NCBI GenBank assembly: GCA_036676355.1
Contig: JAKFDA010000078.1
Location: forward strand, 1-64,000
Origin: ZC4RG42 sp036676355
GTDB lineage: Bacteria > Pseudomonadota > Gammaproteobacteria > Burkholderiales > SG8-39
DNA length: 64,000 bases
Reading direction: 5' to 3'
How positions within the stretch are numbered: position 1 is the first letter of the stretch; the number at the start of each line of letters is the position of its first letter. The notes under the pieces were generated by a model, which worked only from the letters and a program-made list of their open reading frames with translations, searched no databases and had not been told where the DNA came from. Made by a program: the position numbers and the translations under genes. Shown here one piece after another: positions 8,160 through 15,988 of the stretch.

Positions 8160-9101
8160 ATGAGCGCAGTGCTTCAATCGAAAGAGCCCGTGCAGATCGA
8201 TCTGCCGGAACGCAACCACCTTGACTGGCTGGAATCCGAAGCCATCCACATCATGCGCGAACTCGCCGGCGAGTGCGCCAACCCGGTGGTCTTCTTCTCC
8301 GGCGGCAAGGATTCCATCGTGCTTCTGCGCCTGGCCGAAAAAGCGTTCCGCCCGGGACGCTTCCCCTTTCCCATGCTGCACATCGACACCGAGCACAACT
8401 ATCCGGAAGTGATCGAACTGCGCAATCGTCGCGCGGAAGAACTGGGCGAGCGTCTGATCGTCCGTTCGGTGGAAGACTCCATCAAGCGCGGCACCGTGCG
8501 TCTGCGTTCCAGACTCGAAAGCCGCAATGCCGCGCAAGCGGTGACGCTGCTCGAAGCCATCGCCGAATTCGGCTTCGATGCCTGCATCGGCGGCGCGCGG
8601 CGCGACGAGGAAAAAGCGCGCGCCAAGGAACGCGTCTTTTCCTTCCGCGACGAATTCGGTCAGTGGGACCCGAAGAACCAGCGTCCCGAACTGTGGAGCC
8701 TCTACAACACTCGCGTCCACAAGGGCGAACACATGCGTGTGTTCCCCATCAGCAACTGGACCGAACTCGACGTTTGGCAATACATCGCGCGCGAAAAGCT
8801 TGAAGTGCCGTCCATCTATTACGCGCACAAGCGTCCGGTGGTACGCCGCAACGGTCTACTGGTGCCGGTCACCGACCTGACCCCGGCGCGCGACGGTGAG
8901 CAGATCGAGGAAATCAGCGTGCGCTTCCGCACCGTCGGCGACATTTCGTGCACCTGCCCGGTCGCATCGACCGCGGCGAGCGTGAGCGAAATCATCGCCG
9001 AAACGATGATCACGACCATTACCGAACGGGGCGCCACGCGGATGGACGACAAAACGTCCGACGCATCGATGGAACGGCGCAAGAAGGAAGGATATTTCTG
9101 A
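8160..9101 (+). CDS. cysD: Sulfate adenylyltransferase subunit 2
   Basis: Catalytic subunit of ATP sulfurylase, which makes APS from sulfate and ATP in complex with CysN. The PP-loop ATP pyrophosphatase motif FFSGGKDS is at about residues 45-52. HIDTEHNYPEV and the GGARRDEEKARAKERVFSFR block follow, all highly conserved. I place the start at ATG 8160 (313 aa), five bases after the cysH stop. The frame is open upstream inside cysH but that part is a shadow. The stop overlaps the cysN start as TGATG. Confidence 0.96.
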   Translation: MSAVLQSKEPVQIDLPERNHLDWLESEAIHIMRELAGECANPVVFFSGGKDSIVLLRLAEKAFRPGRFPFPMLHIDTEHNYPEVIELRNRRAEELGERLIVRSVEDSIKRGTVRLRSRLESRNAAQAVTLLEAIAEFGFDACIGGARRDEEKARAKERVFSFRDEFGQWDPKNQRPELWSLYNTRVHKGEHMRVFPISNWTELDVWQYIAREKLEVPSIYYAHKRPVVRRNGLLVPVTDLTPARDGEQIEEISVRFRTVGDISCTCPVASTAASVSEIIAETMITTITERGATRMDDKTSDASMERRKKEGYF

Positions 9102-10381
9102 TGTCAGTACTTGGAGAACTCGAACGCAATCTCGGCGCCGAAGATCGCGGCGTGCTGCGTTTCATCACCGCCGGCAGTGTGGATGACGGTAAAAGCACGC
9201 TGATCGGCCGTCTGCTGCACGACTCGCGCCAGGTTCTGGAAGATCAGATATCCGCGGTCGCGCGCGCCTCGGCCAAGAAGGGCGTGGAATTCCTCGATCT
9301 GTCGCTGCTCACCGATGGACTCGAAGCCGAACGCGAGCAAGGCATCACCATCGATGTAGCCTATCGCTACTTCGCTACGGCCAAACGCAAGTTCATCATC
9401 GCCGATACGCCCGGCCATGAGCAGTACACGCGCAACATGGTGACAGGCGCTTCGACTGCGGACGCCTCCATCATTCTCATCGACGCGCGCAAGGGCGTGC
9501 TGCCGCAAACACGCCGCCATACCTACATCGCGCATCTGTTGGGCGTGAAGCGCATTCTCGTCGCCGTGAACAAGATGGACCTGGTCGACTACGACCGCAC
9601 GGTGTTCGACAACATCCGCAAGGATTTCCTCACCTTCGCCGACAAGCTGGGCATCAAGGAATTGCGTTTCTTCCCCGTGTCGGCGCTGCAAGGCGACATG
9701 GTGGTGGACCGCGGCGAGCACTTTCCGTGGTACGAGGGCCCGACCCTGCTGCAGGCGCTGGAAGACTTCGAAGTACGCGACGACGCGCAACTGGCGCCGA
9801 TGCGCTTTCCGGTGCAACTCGTCGTGCGCCCCGGCGCCGGGACAGACTTCAGAGGCTACGCAGGTCGACTCGAATCCGGCGTGATTCGCGTCGGTGACGA
9901 AGTGGTCGTGCTGCCTGCCAATCGCAGCACGCGCATTCGCGCCATCGTCAGTCTGGATCGATCGCTGCCGCTCGCAGTCGCGGGCGATTCGGTCACGCTG
10001 CTGCTTGCCGATGAAATCGATATCTCGCGCGGCGACATGATCGCGCACCGCGACAGTGCGCCGGACGCACGCAAATCGATCACAGCAACCGTGTGCTGGC
10101 TCTCCTCTGAGGGGCTGAACCCTGCGGCACGTTACGTGCTAAAGCACACCTCGCATACCGTCAAAGCGAAAGTGGCCGCCGTCAATCATCGACTCGATAT
10201 TCATACGCTCGACAAGCAACCGGCTCCCGCCGCGTTGGCGATGAACGATATCGCCCAGATCACGGTGAATCTGGCGCAACCGTTATTCGCCGACGCCTAT
10301 GCGTCCAATCGCGAAACCGGCGCGTTCATTCTGATCGATGAAGCGACGAATCAGACGGTCGCCGCGGGAATGATTGAGTGA
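9101..10381 (+). CDS. cysN: Sulfate adenylyltransferase subunit 1 (GTPase)
   Basis: EF-Tu-like GTPase that drives ATP sulfurylase. G1 GSVDDGKST is at residues 25-33, G3 DTPGHEQ near 102 and G4 NKMD near 158, followed by EF-Tu domains 2 and 3. At 426 aa it ends where the GTPase part ends, so there is no fused CysC kinase. This fits the APS-type CysH upstream. The ATG overlaps the cysD stop. Confidence 0.96.
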   Translation: MSVLGELERNLGAEDRGVLRFITAGSVDDGKSTLIGRLLHDSRQVLEDQISAVARASAKKGVEFLDLSLLTDGLEAEREQGITIDVAYRYFATAKRKFIIADTPGHEQYTRNMVTGASTADASIILIDARKGVLPQTRRHTYIAHLLGVKRILVAVNKMDLVDYDRTVFDNIRKDFLTFADKLGIKELRFFPVSALQGDMVVDRGEHFPWYEGPTLLQALEDFEVRDDAQLAPMRFPVQLVVRPGAGTDFRGYAGRLESGVIRVGDEVVVLPANRSTRIRAIVSLDRSLPLAVAGDSVTLLLADEIDISRGDMIAHRDSAPDARKSITATVCWLSSEGLNPAARYVLKHTSHTVKAKVAAVNHRLDIHTLDKQPAPAALAMNDIAQITVNLAQPLFADAYASNRETGAFILIDEATNQTVAAGMIE

Positions 10382-10470
10382 AAGTAGAGAGTCGAGAGAT
10401 GAAGCGTGGAGAGCCGAAGTTCTGCAGCCGTATGTGGGCAAATGTTCGCTCTCGACTTTCGACTCTGAAC
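10382..10470. repeat. GAGAGTC-type imperfect hairpin between cysN and cobA
   Basis: AGAGAGTCGAGAG (10386-10398) faces CTCTCGACTTTCGACTCTG (10449-10467), so a long stem with a bulge can form. The same arm sequence is found between panB and panC at 3997-4046. There is no T-run, so it is not a standard terminator. It has the character of a REP-type intergenic palindrome. Confidence 0.55.
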
Positions 10471-10487
10471 GTTGGACTGTACTAGCC

Positions 10488-11261
10488 ATGGCAACTGTTT
10501 ATCTCATCGGTTCCGGTCCCGGCGCACCGGATTTGCTCACCCTGCGTGCAGCCAGGCTGCTGCAGGAAGCGGATATCGTGTTCTACGACGCGCTGGTGCA
10601 TCCCGATGTCATCGCGATTGCGGCACGCGCCGAAAAAATCGCGGTCGGCAAACGCTGCGGCAGGCACTCCACGGCGCAGAAATTCATCAACAAGCGCTTG
10701 GTCGACGCGACACGGAAATACGAACGCATTGTCCGACTCAAAGGCGGCGACCCAATGCTGTTCGGCCGGGCGCAGGAAGAACTCGATGCGCTCGACGCTG
10801 CGGGCATCGCCTACGAAGTCGTGCCCGGCATCACGGCGGCGCTCGCCGCGAGCGCACAGATCGGCGTTTCGCTGACCCGTCGCGGGCTGAGCCGCAATGT
10901 TGCCTTCGTCACGCCGCGCATCGGCGAAATGGAACGTGAGAGCGACTGGGCTGCCGCGGCCGTGCATGCGGACACCGCGACGATCTACATGGGTGCGGGC
11001 GAGGCGGAACGCATCACGGCAACGTTGATCGAACGCGGCCGCAAGGCGGACACGCCGGTTGCGCTGGTGGAGAGCGCGTCCTTGCCCGATGCGCGCGCGA
11101 GCTATGCAACGCTGCGCGACTTGCCGCGCCTCGCCGCGCAAAGCGGCAGCGGGCCGGCCATCATTCTGCTGGGTGAAGTGCTGCGCGAAAAACTCGCCGC
11201 GCAACTTGCATCGGCAACGCAGCGCAAAGTTGAGCCACTGCCAAACAAACGCAGCGCCTGA
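10488..11261 (+). CDS. cobA: Uroporphyrinogen-III C-methyltransferase
   Basis: SAM-dependent double methylation of uroporphyrinogen III to precorrin-2, the branch point to sirohaem and cobalamin. GSGPGAPDLLTLRA at the N-terminus and the VRLKGGDPMLFGR block near residue 85 are diagnostic of SUMT. The ATG at 10488 gives 257 aa, the usual single-domain length, without the CysG dehydrogenase/chelatase part. Sirohaem is the cofactor of sulfite reductase. Its position after cysHDN implies a sulfite reductase elsewhere in the genome although cysI is only a relic here. Confidence 0.93.
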   Translation: MATVYLIGSGPGAPDLLTLRAARLLQEADIVFYDALVHPDVIAIAARAEKIAVGKRCGRHSTAQKFINKRLVDATRKYERIVRLKGGDPMLFGRAQEELDALDAAGIAYEVVPGITAALAASAQIGVSLTRRGLSRNVAFVTPRIGEMERESDWAAAAVHADTATIYMGAGEAERITATLIERGRKADTPVALVESASLPDARASYATLRDLPRLAAQSGSGPAIILLGEVLREKLAAQLASATQRKVEPLPNKRSA

Positions 11262-11277
11262 AGCCCAAGGGTCGGCG

Positions 11278-11655
11278 CTACGACGTCGCGCGCGCCAGCA
11301 GATCCGCCAACTGTTCGTACTCCACAGGCTTGACCAGATGATGATCGAAGCCTGCCTGCTCCGCGCGATGCTGGTCTTCTTCCTGCCCCCACCCGGTCAG
11401 CGCCACCAATAAGGTGGCGCGCCCCGGCGCTTGCGCGCGAATCGTACGCGCTACTTCATAGCCGTTGATGCGGGGCAACCCGATATCGAGAAAGACAACG
11501 TCCGGCCGGTGCGCGGCAAATGTATCGAGCGCCTGCGGACCGTCATATGCCACTCTCACTTCATGGCCGGCCAACTGCAACAGCATCTGCAGCGACTCCG
11601 CGGCATCCCGGTTGTCGTCCACGACCAGTATTCTTGCCTTATGCGCAATGCTCAT
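11278..11655 (-). CDS. Single-domain response regulator (CheY-like)
   Basis: Receiver domain only, 125 aa: acidic pair Asp13-Asp14, phospho-acceptor Asp57 (VFLDIGLP), Thr in VALTGWG near 88 and Lys in HHLVKPVE near 108. There is no output domain. The sequence style (GYEVARTIR, VALTGWGQEEDQHRAEQAGFD) is that of receivers attached to hybrid kinases. No kinase is adjacent, so the partner is unknown. A second protein of the same type is encoded at 35283-35654. Confidence 0.88.
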   Translation of the reverse strand: MSIAHKARILVVDDNRDAAESLQMLLQLAGHEVRVAYDGPQALDTFAAHRPDVVFLDIGLPRINGYEVARTIRAQAPGRATLLVALTGWGQEEDQHRAEQAGFDHHLVKPVEYEQLADLLARATS

Positions 11656-12111
11656 GGACGCAACCTTTCATGCCTACAGCCAAGACGGGGCACCAGGCGC
11701 GGCACGCAAAAGTGCCCGCTGTACAACAGGTGATCGTGTTTGTAACAGGAATTGACAATAGCGCCGACGAGCCGCGCTGGAGAGTACGCGGTCATCGACG
11801 ATAACGAATGGTACGAGGCTCCGGCGCGTATGGCTAGTGGCTGGTACACCGAGCAAGTTCTGGCAAGGAGGTAAGCAAGACGCCGGGGACCGATGAGGCG
11901 CGCACCGCCCTCTTCAGTGTCGGTGAGAATCCAGGGCTCGGGACGAGCCGTTCGCTATTTCGCGATACCCTCCGTTGCGCGCGCACGGCGGCGCGAAATA
12001 TCCAAGCCGGATTGGTGGCAATCTGCACACGTCCGGCATCGTCCTGCCGTCTGGCGGCAACATGACGCGCTACAGTACGCTTCCGCGCGCCTGATCAGAC
12101 TTTAGAAGTCG
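11656..12111. other. 456-bp intergenic region, no gene recognised
   Basis: Lies between the divergently transcribed response regulator and the HD-GYP gene. Only short, unconvincing open frames are present on either strand. A TTGACA at 11752-11757 is not followed by a good -10. Promoters for both flanking genes are expected here, but I cannot place them. Confidence 0.4.
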
Positions 12112-13299
12112 ATGCACAAGAAAATTGCCGTAGAAGAACTAAGGGTCGGGATGTACATCCACGATCTGGGCGTGCCTTGGCAACAACACGATTTCCTGCT
12201 TCCGCGCTTCAAGGTGCAAACACAGGAGACAGTCCACGCCATCCGCGCCTGCACCCACTGGGTAATCATCGATACCGATAAAGGCATCGATGCGCCGTCG
12301 CATGTCCCGTCGACGCCCGAACCGGCCGACCAGCCGCCCCCGGTCATCGCCAAAATTCAGCGGATCGGACTGCAGGAAGAACTCATCGTCGCGCGCAAGC
12401 TTTTGCGCGAAGCCCGCAATACCGTGAAACACACGATGGAGGATGCGCGCACCGGCACCATTTCGAGCATTCCGCAGATGCGCGAAGTGGCACAGCGCAT
12501 GATGGAATCGACCAGCCGACACCCCGGCGCCCTGCTTTCTCTGGTCGGACTCAAGACCAAAGACGACTACACTTTTTCGCACTGCGTCGCGGTCGGCGCG
12601 TTCATGATCGCGCTCGGCAAGCAGCTGGGTCTGAATGAAGATGAATTACGTGAGGCCGGCACCGCAGGTCTGCTGCACGACGTGGGCAAGAGTCGCATCC
12701 CCGGCGAAATCCTCAACAAACCCGGCCGACTCACCGAAGGTGAGTTCGAGGTCGTCCGCGCACATCCGCAACTCGGCTATCAGATGCTGCTCGATACGGG
12801 CTATACGGAATCCGGCGCGCTCGAAGTTGTGCACCATCACCATGAGCGCCTCGATGGCAACGGCTATCCCGACCGGCTCGACAGCACGCAAATCACACGT
12901 CTGATGCGAATGAGCACCGTCGCGGACGTGTACGACGCAGTGACGTCGGAGCGCGTTTATCACAAGGCGATGCCGCCCACCGCCGCGCTGCAAATGCTGT
13001 TATCCGGCGCCGGCACCCAATTCGACGGCGACATCGTGCGCGCCTTCATCAAAACGGTCGGCATCTACCCCAACCGCTCGCTTGTGCGCCTGCGTTCCGG
13101 TCGCCTCGCCGTCGTGCTCGAACAGCATACGGCCAACACCATCACACCGATTGTGAGAGTTTTCTTCTCGATCAACAGCGACGAACCGATCCCGCCTTAC
13201 GTAGTCAACCTGGCGCACGGCACGGACGCGATCGTCGGCTTCGAAGATCCCGATGCCTGGAAGCTGGACATCGACCAGCACGCCGCCATTTCGCTCTAG
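12112..13299 (+). CDS. HD-GYP domain phosphodiesterase with DUF3391 N-terminus
   Basis: Predicted cyclic-di-GMP phosphodiesterase. The N-terminal ~100 residues (KIAVEELRVGMYIHDLGVPW..) match DUF3391, which commonly precedes HD-GYP. The catalytic domain shows LLHDVGKSRIP near residue 185 (HD metal site), HHHERLDGNGYP near 240-251 (the GYP signature) and ADVYDAVTSERVYHKA. Length is 395 aa. There are no membrane segments, so it is probably cytoplasmic. Confidence 0.93.
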   Translation: MHKKIAVEELRVGMYIHDLGVPWQQHDFLLPRFKVQTQETVHAIRACTHWVIIDTDKGIDAPSHVPSTPEPADQPPPVIAKIQRIGLQEELIVARKLLREARNTVKHTMEDARTGTISSIPQMREVAQRMMESTSRHPGALLSLVGLKTKDDYTFSHCVAVGAFMIALGKQLGLNEDELREAGTAGLLHDVGKSRIPGEILNKPGRLTEGEFEVVRAHPQLGYQMLLDTGYTESGALEVVHHHHERLDGNGYPDRLDSTQITRLMRMSTVADVYDAVTSERVYHKAMPPTAALQMLLSGAGTQFDGDIVRAFIKTVGIYPNRSLVRLRSGRLAVVLEQHTANTITPIVRVFFSINSDEPIPPYVVNLAHGTDAIVGFEDPDAWKLDIDQHAAISL

Positions 13300-13354
13300 G
13301 AAAATCTGATTCGAACCGGCGATTGCCTCGATCAAGCAACCTAATCAGAGCTTC
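13300..13354. repeat. Miniature terminal-repeat element E
   Basis: Left end GAAAATCTGATTCG (13300-13313) and right end CCTAATCAGAGCTTC (13340-13354) reproduce the two termini of the 270-bp repeats with only 26 bp between them. The inner bases ATCAAGCAACC also match the right arm of copy C. It begins directly after the HD-GYP stop. The TAG stop codon of the convergent CWC gene (13341-13343) lies inside its right terminus. Confidence 0.65.
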
Positions 13355-13577
13355 TCTCGGTGGCGACGCCGAACGACCGGGCGCACTGTCCGCAAATGCA
13401 CGATTCGCCGCGCCGGCTTTGAGGCACTTGTTCGATGAGTTGCGAATGAATACGGATGTCGCGACACCAGCATGCGACGTCGGAGCGCCCGCATGCCGCA
13501 ACGGCGCAATGATTCGGCTCGCCGCAAAGCGGACAGCGCAAGCCGGCCTGAAGAACCATATCGGCCATCCGCCGCAC
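13341..13577 (-). CDS. Cysteine-rich CWC family protein
   Basis: Small protein with the CWC zinc-ribbon pattern: CPLCGEPNHC, then CWC, then CICGQC, 78 aa if it begins with the GTG at 13577. ATG codons at 13568 and 13559 are also possible, the last just before the ribbon. GTG 13577 directly follows the MgtC stop (TGAGTG), so translation is probably coupled to MgtC. The function of the family is unknown; zinc binding is inferred from the cysteine spacing. Its stop codon is donated by the miniature repeat. Confidence 0.75.
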   Translation of the reverse strand: MRRMADMVLQAGLRCPLCGEPNHCAVAACGRSDVACWCRDIRIHSQLIEQVPQSRRGESCICGQCARSFGVATERSSD

Positions 13578-14285
13578 TCAGTCGCCCGTCGGCGACAGAC
13601 GAAACTCTCGCACGGTCTCGAACCGCGACAACGATTCCGCCAGACGACCCGCATGCGCCGCATTGGTCGAACGGATCACCATGCGGTACTCGAAAAAATC
13701 ATCCTCGGCATTCATGCGGAAGTTGAGGTTCGCGATGCTGAAACCATGCGCGGATACCAGTTTGCGCAGTTCGGCCTCGGGCATGGTCGCCTCGCGTGCG
13801 AAGCGGATCAGAAACTGCGCGTAGAACTGCGCCGGCATGCGGGTCTCGATCCAGCGAAACACCGACAGAGTGCCGATGGTGAGCACCGTGGCCGCCACGG
13901 CGGGAAAGTAGAAGCCGATGCCGATGAGAATGCCGATCGCCGCAGTGATCCAGATCGAGGCGGCGGTCGTCAGACCGCGCACCGACAGACCTTCCTTCAT
14001 GATCACGCCCGCGCCGAGAAAGCCGATCCCGGTCATGATGCCTTGCGCGATGCGCGTCGGGTCCATCGCAATGCGCCCGTATTCGATGGCCGGCACCCAG
14101 CGGCTTTCGTAAACCGTGACGAGCATCAGCAGTGCGGTCGAAAGGCACACCAGCGCATGCGTGCGAAAGCCGGCCGGCCGGCCGCGATAGCTGCGCTCCA
14201 GCCCGATAATCGCGCCCACTCCGAGCGCGCCCAGCAAACGCAGACTGATTTCCTGATAGACGGGATCCATCCGCACGCTCGACAT
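13578..14285 (-). CDS. MgtC/SapB family inner-membrane protein
   Basis: Five hydrophobic segments in the first ~150 residues with the family signature GALGVGAIIGLERSYRGRPAGFRTHALVC (in parts) and GIGFLGAGVIMKEG, then a soluble C-terminal ACT-like domain. Length is 235 aa. MgtC relatives modulate F1Fo ATP synthase and help growth in low magnesium in pathogens. Whether this copy does so is unknown. No magnesium-sensing leader was recognised upstream. Confidence 0.88.
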   Translation of the reverse strand: MSSVRMDPVYQEISLRLLGALGVGAIIGLERSYRGRPAGFRTHALVCLSTALLMLVTVYESRWVPAIEYGRIAMDPTRIAQGIMTGIGFLGAGVIMKEGLSVRGLTTAASIWITAAIGILIGIGFYFPAVAATVLTIGTLSVFRWIETRMPAQFYAQFLIRFAREATMPEAELRKLVSAHGFSIANLNFRMNAEDDFFEYRMVIRSTNAAHAGRLAESLSRFETVREFRLSPTGD

Positions 14286-14613
14286 TGATCTGTGGAGAGC
14301 TTAGACGGGCCGATGGTCGGAGGCAACGGCACGTACCATTGCGGCAAATGCCGCACCTGAGGCGATTCCCGGCCGGTGCCTGCAGATCGTCTTCACAATA
14401 TCGAGCGCCGCATTGCCGGTCGAAGCTCGCACACAAACGCTTGTGTCCGTAGTGCTCGTAGTCAGTATTTCGGGCCAGTCTTTTATACCTCTGTCGTGCC
14501 GCCGCCCGCATCGCCGGCTCATCCATAAAGGCGTTATAGCAGTTCACCCCGGACGACGACAGCCGCGCGAGGCGGCTGTTGTCTCGACACCGATACGAAC
14601 CGGCTTTGCACGG
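14286..14613. other. 328-bp intergenic region with a hairpin
   Basis: Lies between mgtC and the cpxP-like gene, both on the minus strand. A hairpin GACGACAGCCGC / GCGGCTGTTGTC (14555-14566 / 14572-14583, one mismatch) stands at the end of the cpxP-like gene but lacks a T-run on that strand. Minus-strand frames from 14547 (GTG) and 14522 give protein-like fragments in two different frames. That could be a decayed small gene, but the support is weak and I do not call it. Confidence 0.4.
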
Positions 14614-15120
14614 TTACACCGCCGGACGATCGTCATGGCGGCCGCCATGGCGGTGTTTTTCGCCGAACTGTTTGCGCTTGGCCTCGGCCTGCTTACGCTG
14701 TTCGGGCGTCAGCGTCGCCATGATCTGCTGGTTCAGACGCAGCCGCTCGAACTTGAATTCCGCATCGGCCCGCGCCGCCTGTTCGCTTAAGGCACGCGCT
14801 TTCGCTTCGTCGAACTTTTCGGCCTGCGCCAGCTTGCGCAATTCCGCTCGGGCTGCATGCGCCTGTTTGCCTTTCTCGCGCAACGTCGGCGCTGCCTCGT
14901 GACGCAGTTTGAATATCTGATCGCGCTGCGCTTCGCTCCGATCGAGTCCACGCATGAATCCGGCGCGATCGCCGAATCCGCCTTTGGTGTGATGCTTGCC
15001 GTGCATGGCGTGAGTCTGGCAACCGACTTCCCCGCCCGATCGCGCCTGAGAGGCAAGGGGTATAGCCAGCGCCATGCTGCCGGCAATCAAAAGTGTGCCG
15101 AGAACTCGGACGTTTTTCAT
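14614..15120 (-). CDS. Spy/CpxP-like periplasmic protein
   Basis: Begins with a signal peptide (residues 1-26, ending ASQA). It then has helical, charged sequence with two LTxxQ-type motifs: LDRSEAQRDQIF near residue 59 and LTPEQRKQAE near 136. Both ends of the mature protein are histidine-rich (HAMHGKHH and KHRHGGRHDD), suggesting metal binding. Length is 168 aa. CpxP/Spy proteins are periplasmic chaperones that damp Cpx signalling. The gene is divergent from cpxR across a region with a perfect CpxR box, which supports the assignment better than sequence identity alone. Confidence 0.82.
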   Translation of the reverse strand: MKNVRVLGTLLIAGSMALAIPLASQARSGGEVGCQTHAMHGKHHTKGGFGDRAGFMRGLDRSEAQRDQIFKLRHEAAPTLREKGKQAHAARAELRKLAQAEKFDEAKARALSEQAARADAEFKFERLRLNQQIMATLTPEQRKQAEAKRKQFGEKHRHGGRHDDRPAV

Positions 15121-15200
15121 GTGCGCTCCAATGAAGTCACAGGACTACCTGCATGGCCCGCACTGTAGCGAGCGCCGGTGTTAACACCCGTTAGGCAGAC

Positions 15201-15235
15201 GTAAAGATGCGTAAAGAGAAGTAACCGTCCGTAAG
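15201..15235 (+). promoter_or_regulatory. CpxR box array between cpxP-like gene and cpxR
   Basis: GTAAAGATGCGTAAA (15201-15215) is a perfect match to the CpxR consensus GTAAA-N5-GTAAA. It continues as GTAACCGTCCGTAAG (15221-15235), so GTAA recurs four times at exact 10-bp steps (15201, 15211, 15221, 15231). This one-helical-turn spacing suits two tandem CpxR dimers. It lies 81 bp upstream of the cpxP-like start and 62 bp upstream of the chosen cpxR start, so it can serve both directions. Confidence 0.85.
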
Positions 15236-15296
15236 CGACGCGACCGCACCGCGATCGCGGCATATACACTCCGACACCATGAAGGCGGATTCCGGC

Positions 15297-15980
15297 ATGA
15301 GCAAGGTTCTACTCGTCGACGATGACGTCGAACTCGGCGCGATGCTGCGCGAATATCTGCAGCAGGAGGGTTTCGATGCGGTCGCCGTGCACGACAGCGC
15401 CCAGGGCGTAGCGGAAGCCGTGAGCGGCCGGTATGCGATCGTCGTGCTCGATGTGATGATGCCGCATATGAGCGGCATCGAGGTGCTGCGGCGCATACGC
15501 GCGCAGAGCCGGATCCCGGTGCTGATGCTCACCGCCAAGGGCGATGACGTCGATCGCGTACTCGGCCTTGAGCTCGGCGCCGACGACTATGTCCCGAAAC
15601 CCTGCACACCGCGCGAACTGGTCGCCCGTGTGCGCGCGATTCTGCGTCGCACGCAGAGCGCCTCCGAAGACGCTCCGCTTCGTCTGGAAGTCGGGCCGCT
15701 GATCGTCTGGCCGCAACGGCGCAGCGCGCAATGGCGGGAAGCACCACTTGCATTGACGAGCACCGAATACAACCTGCTCGAAGTGCTTGCACGCAACGCC
15801 GGGCGCGTCGTCAGCAAGGCGGAGTTGTGCGAACAGGCGCTGGGGCGCCCGCTCACGCGCTTCGACCGCAGTATCGACGTGCATATGAGCAGCATCCGCC
15901 AGAAATTTTCGCAGCAGGGCGGCGACCCTTCGCTCATCCAGACCGTACGCGGTCTGGGTTACCAGTTGCTTCGGCCCTGA
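15297..15980 (+). CDS. cpxR: OmpR-family response regulator CpxR
   Basis: Envelope-stress regulator. The receiver domain has Asp8-10, phospho-acceptor Asp52 (VVLDVMMPHMSG) and KPCTPRELVARV. The C-terminal winged helix contains LTSTEYNLLEVLARNAGRVVSK and the CpxR-like DRSIDVHMSSIRQKF. I prefer the ATG at 15297 (227 aa) because AAGG lies upstream and the receiver fold starts there. The ATG at 15279 is also in frame. The adjacent CpxR box implies autoregulation. Confidence 0.88.
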   Translation: MSKVLLVDDDVELGAMLREYLQQEGFDAVAVHDSAQGVAEAVSGRYAIVVLDVMMPHMSGIEVLRRIRAQSRIPVLMLTAKGDDVDRVLGLELGADDYVPKPCTPRELVARVRAILRRTQSASEDAPLRLEVGPLIVWPQRRSAQWREAPLALTSTEYNLLEVLARNAGRVVSKAELCEQALGRPLTRFDRSIDVHMSSIRQKFSQQGGDPSLIQTVRGLGYQLLRP

Positions 15981-15988
15981 GGTCGACG

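Noticed and set aside
14301..14547. Minus-strand small gene upstream of mgtC (GTG 14547 or frame from 14522)
   Set aside because: Protein-like segments occur in two frames with no recognised family; at best a decayed gene, so not listed as coding.
15201..15240. GTAAA direct repeats as iterons or a CRISPR remnant
   Set aside because: Only four short units in 10-bp phase without spacers; they fit the CpxR consensus and the cpx context.
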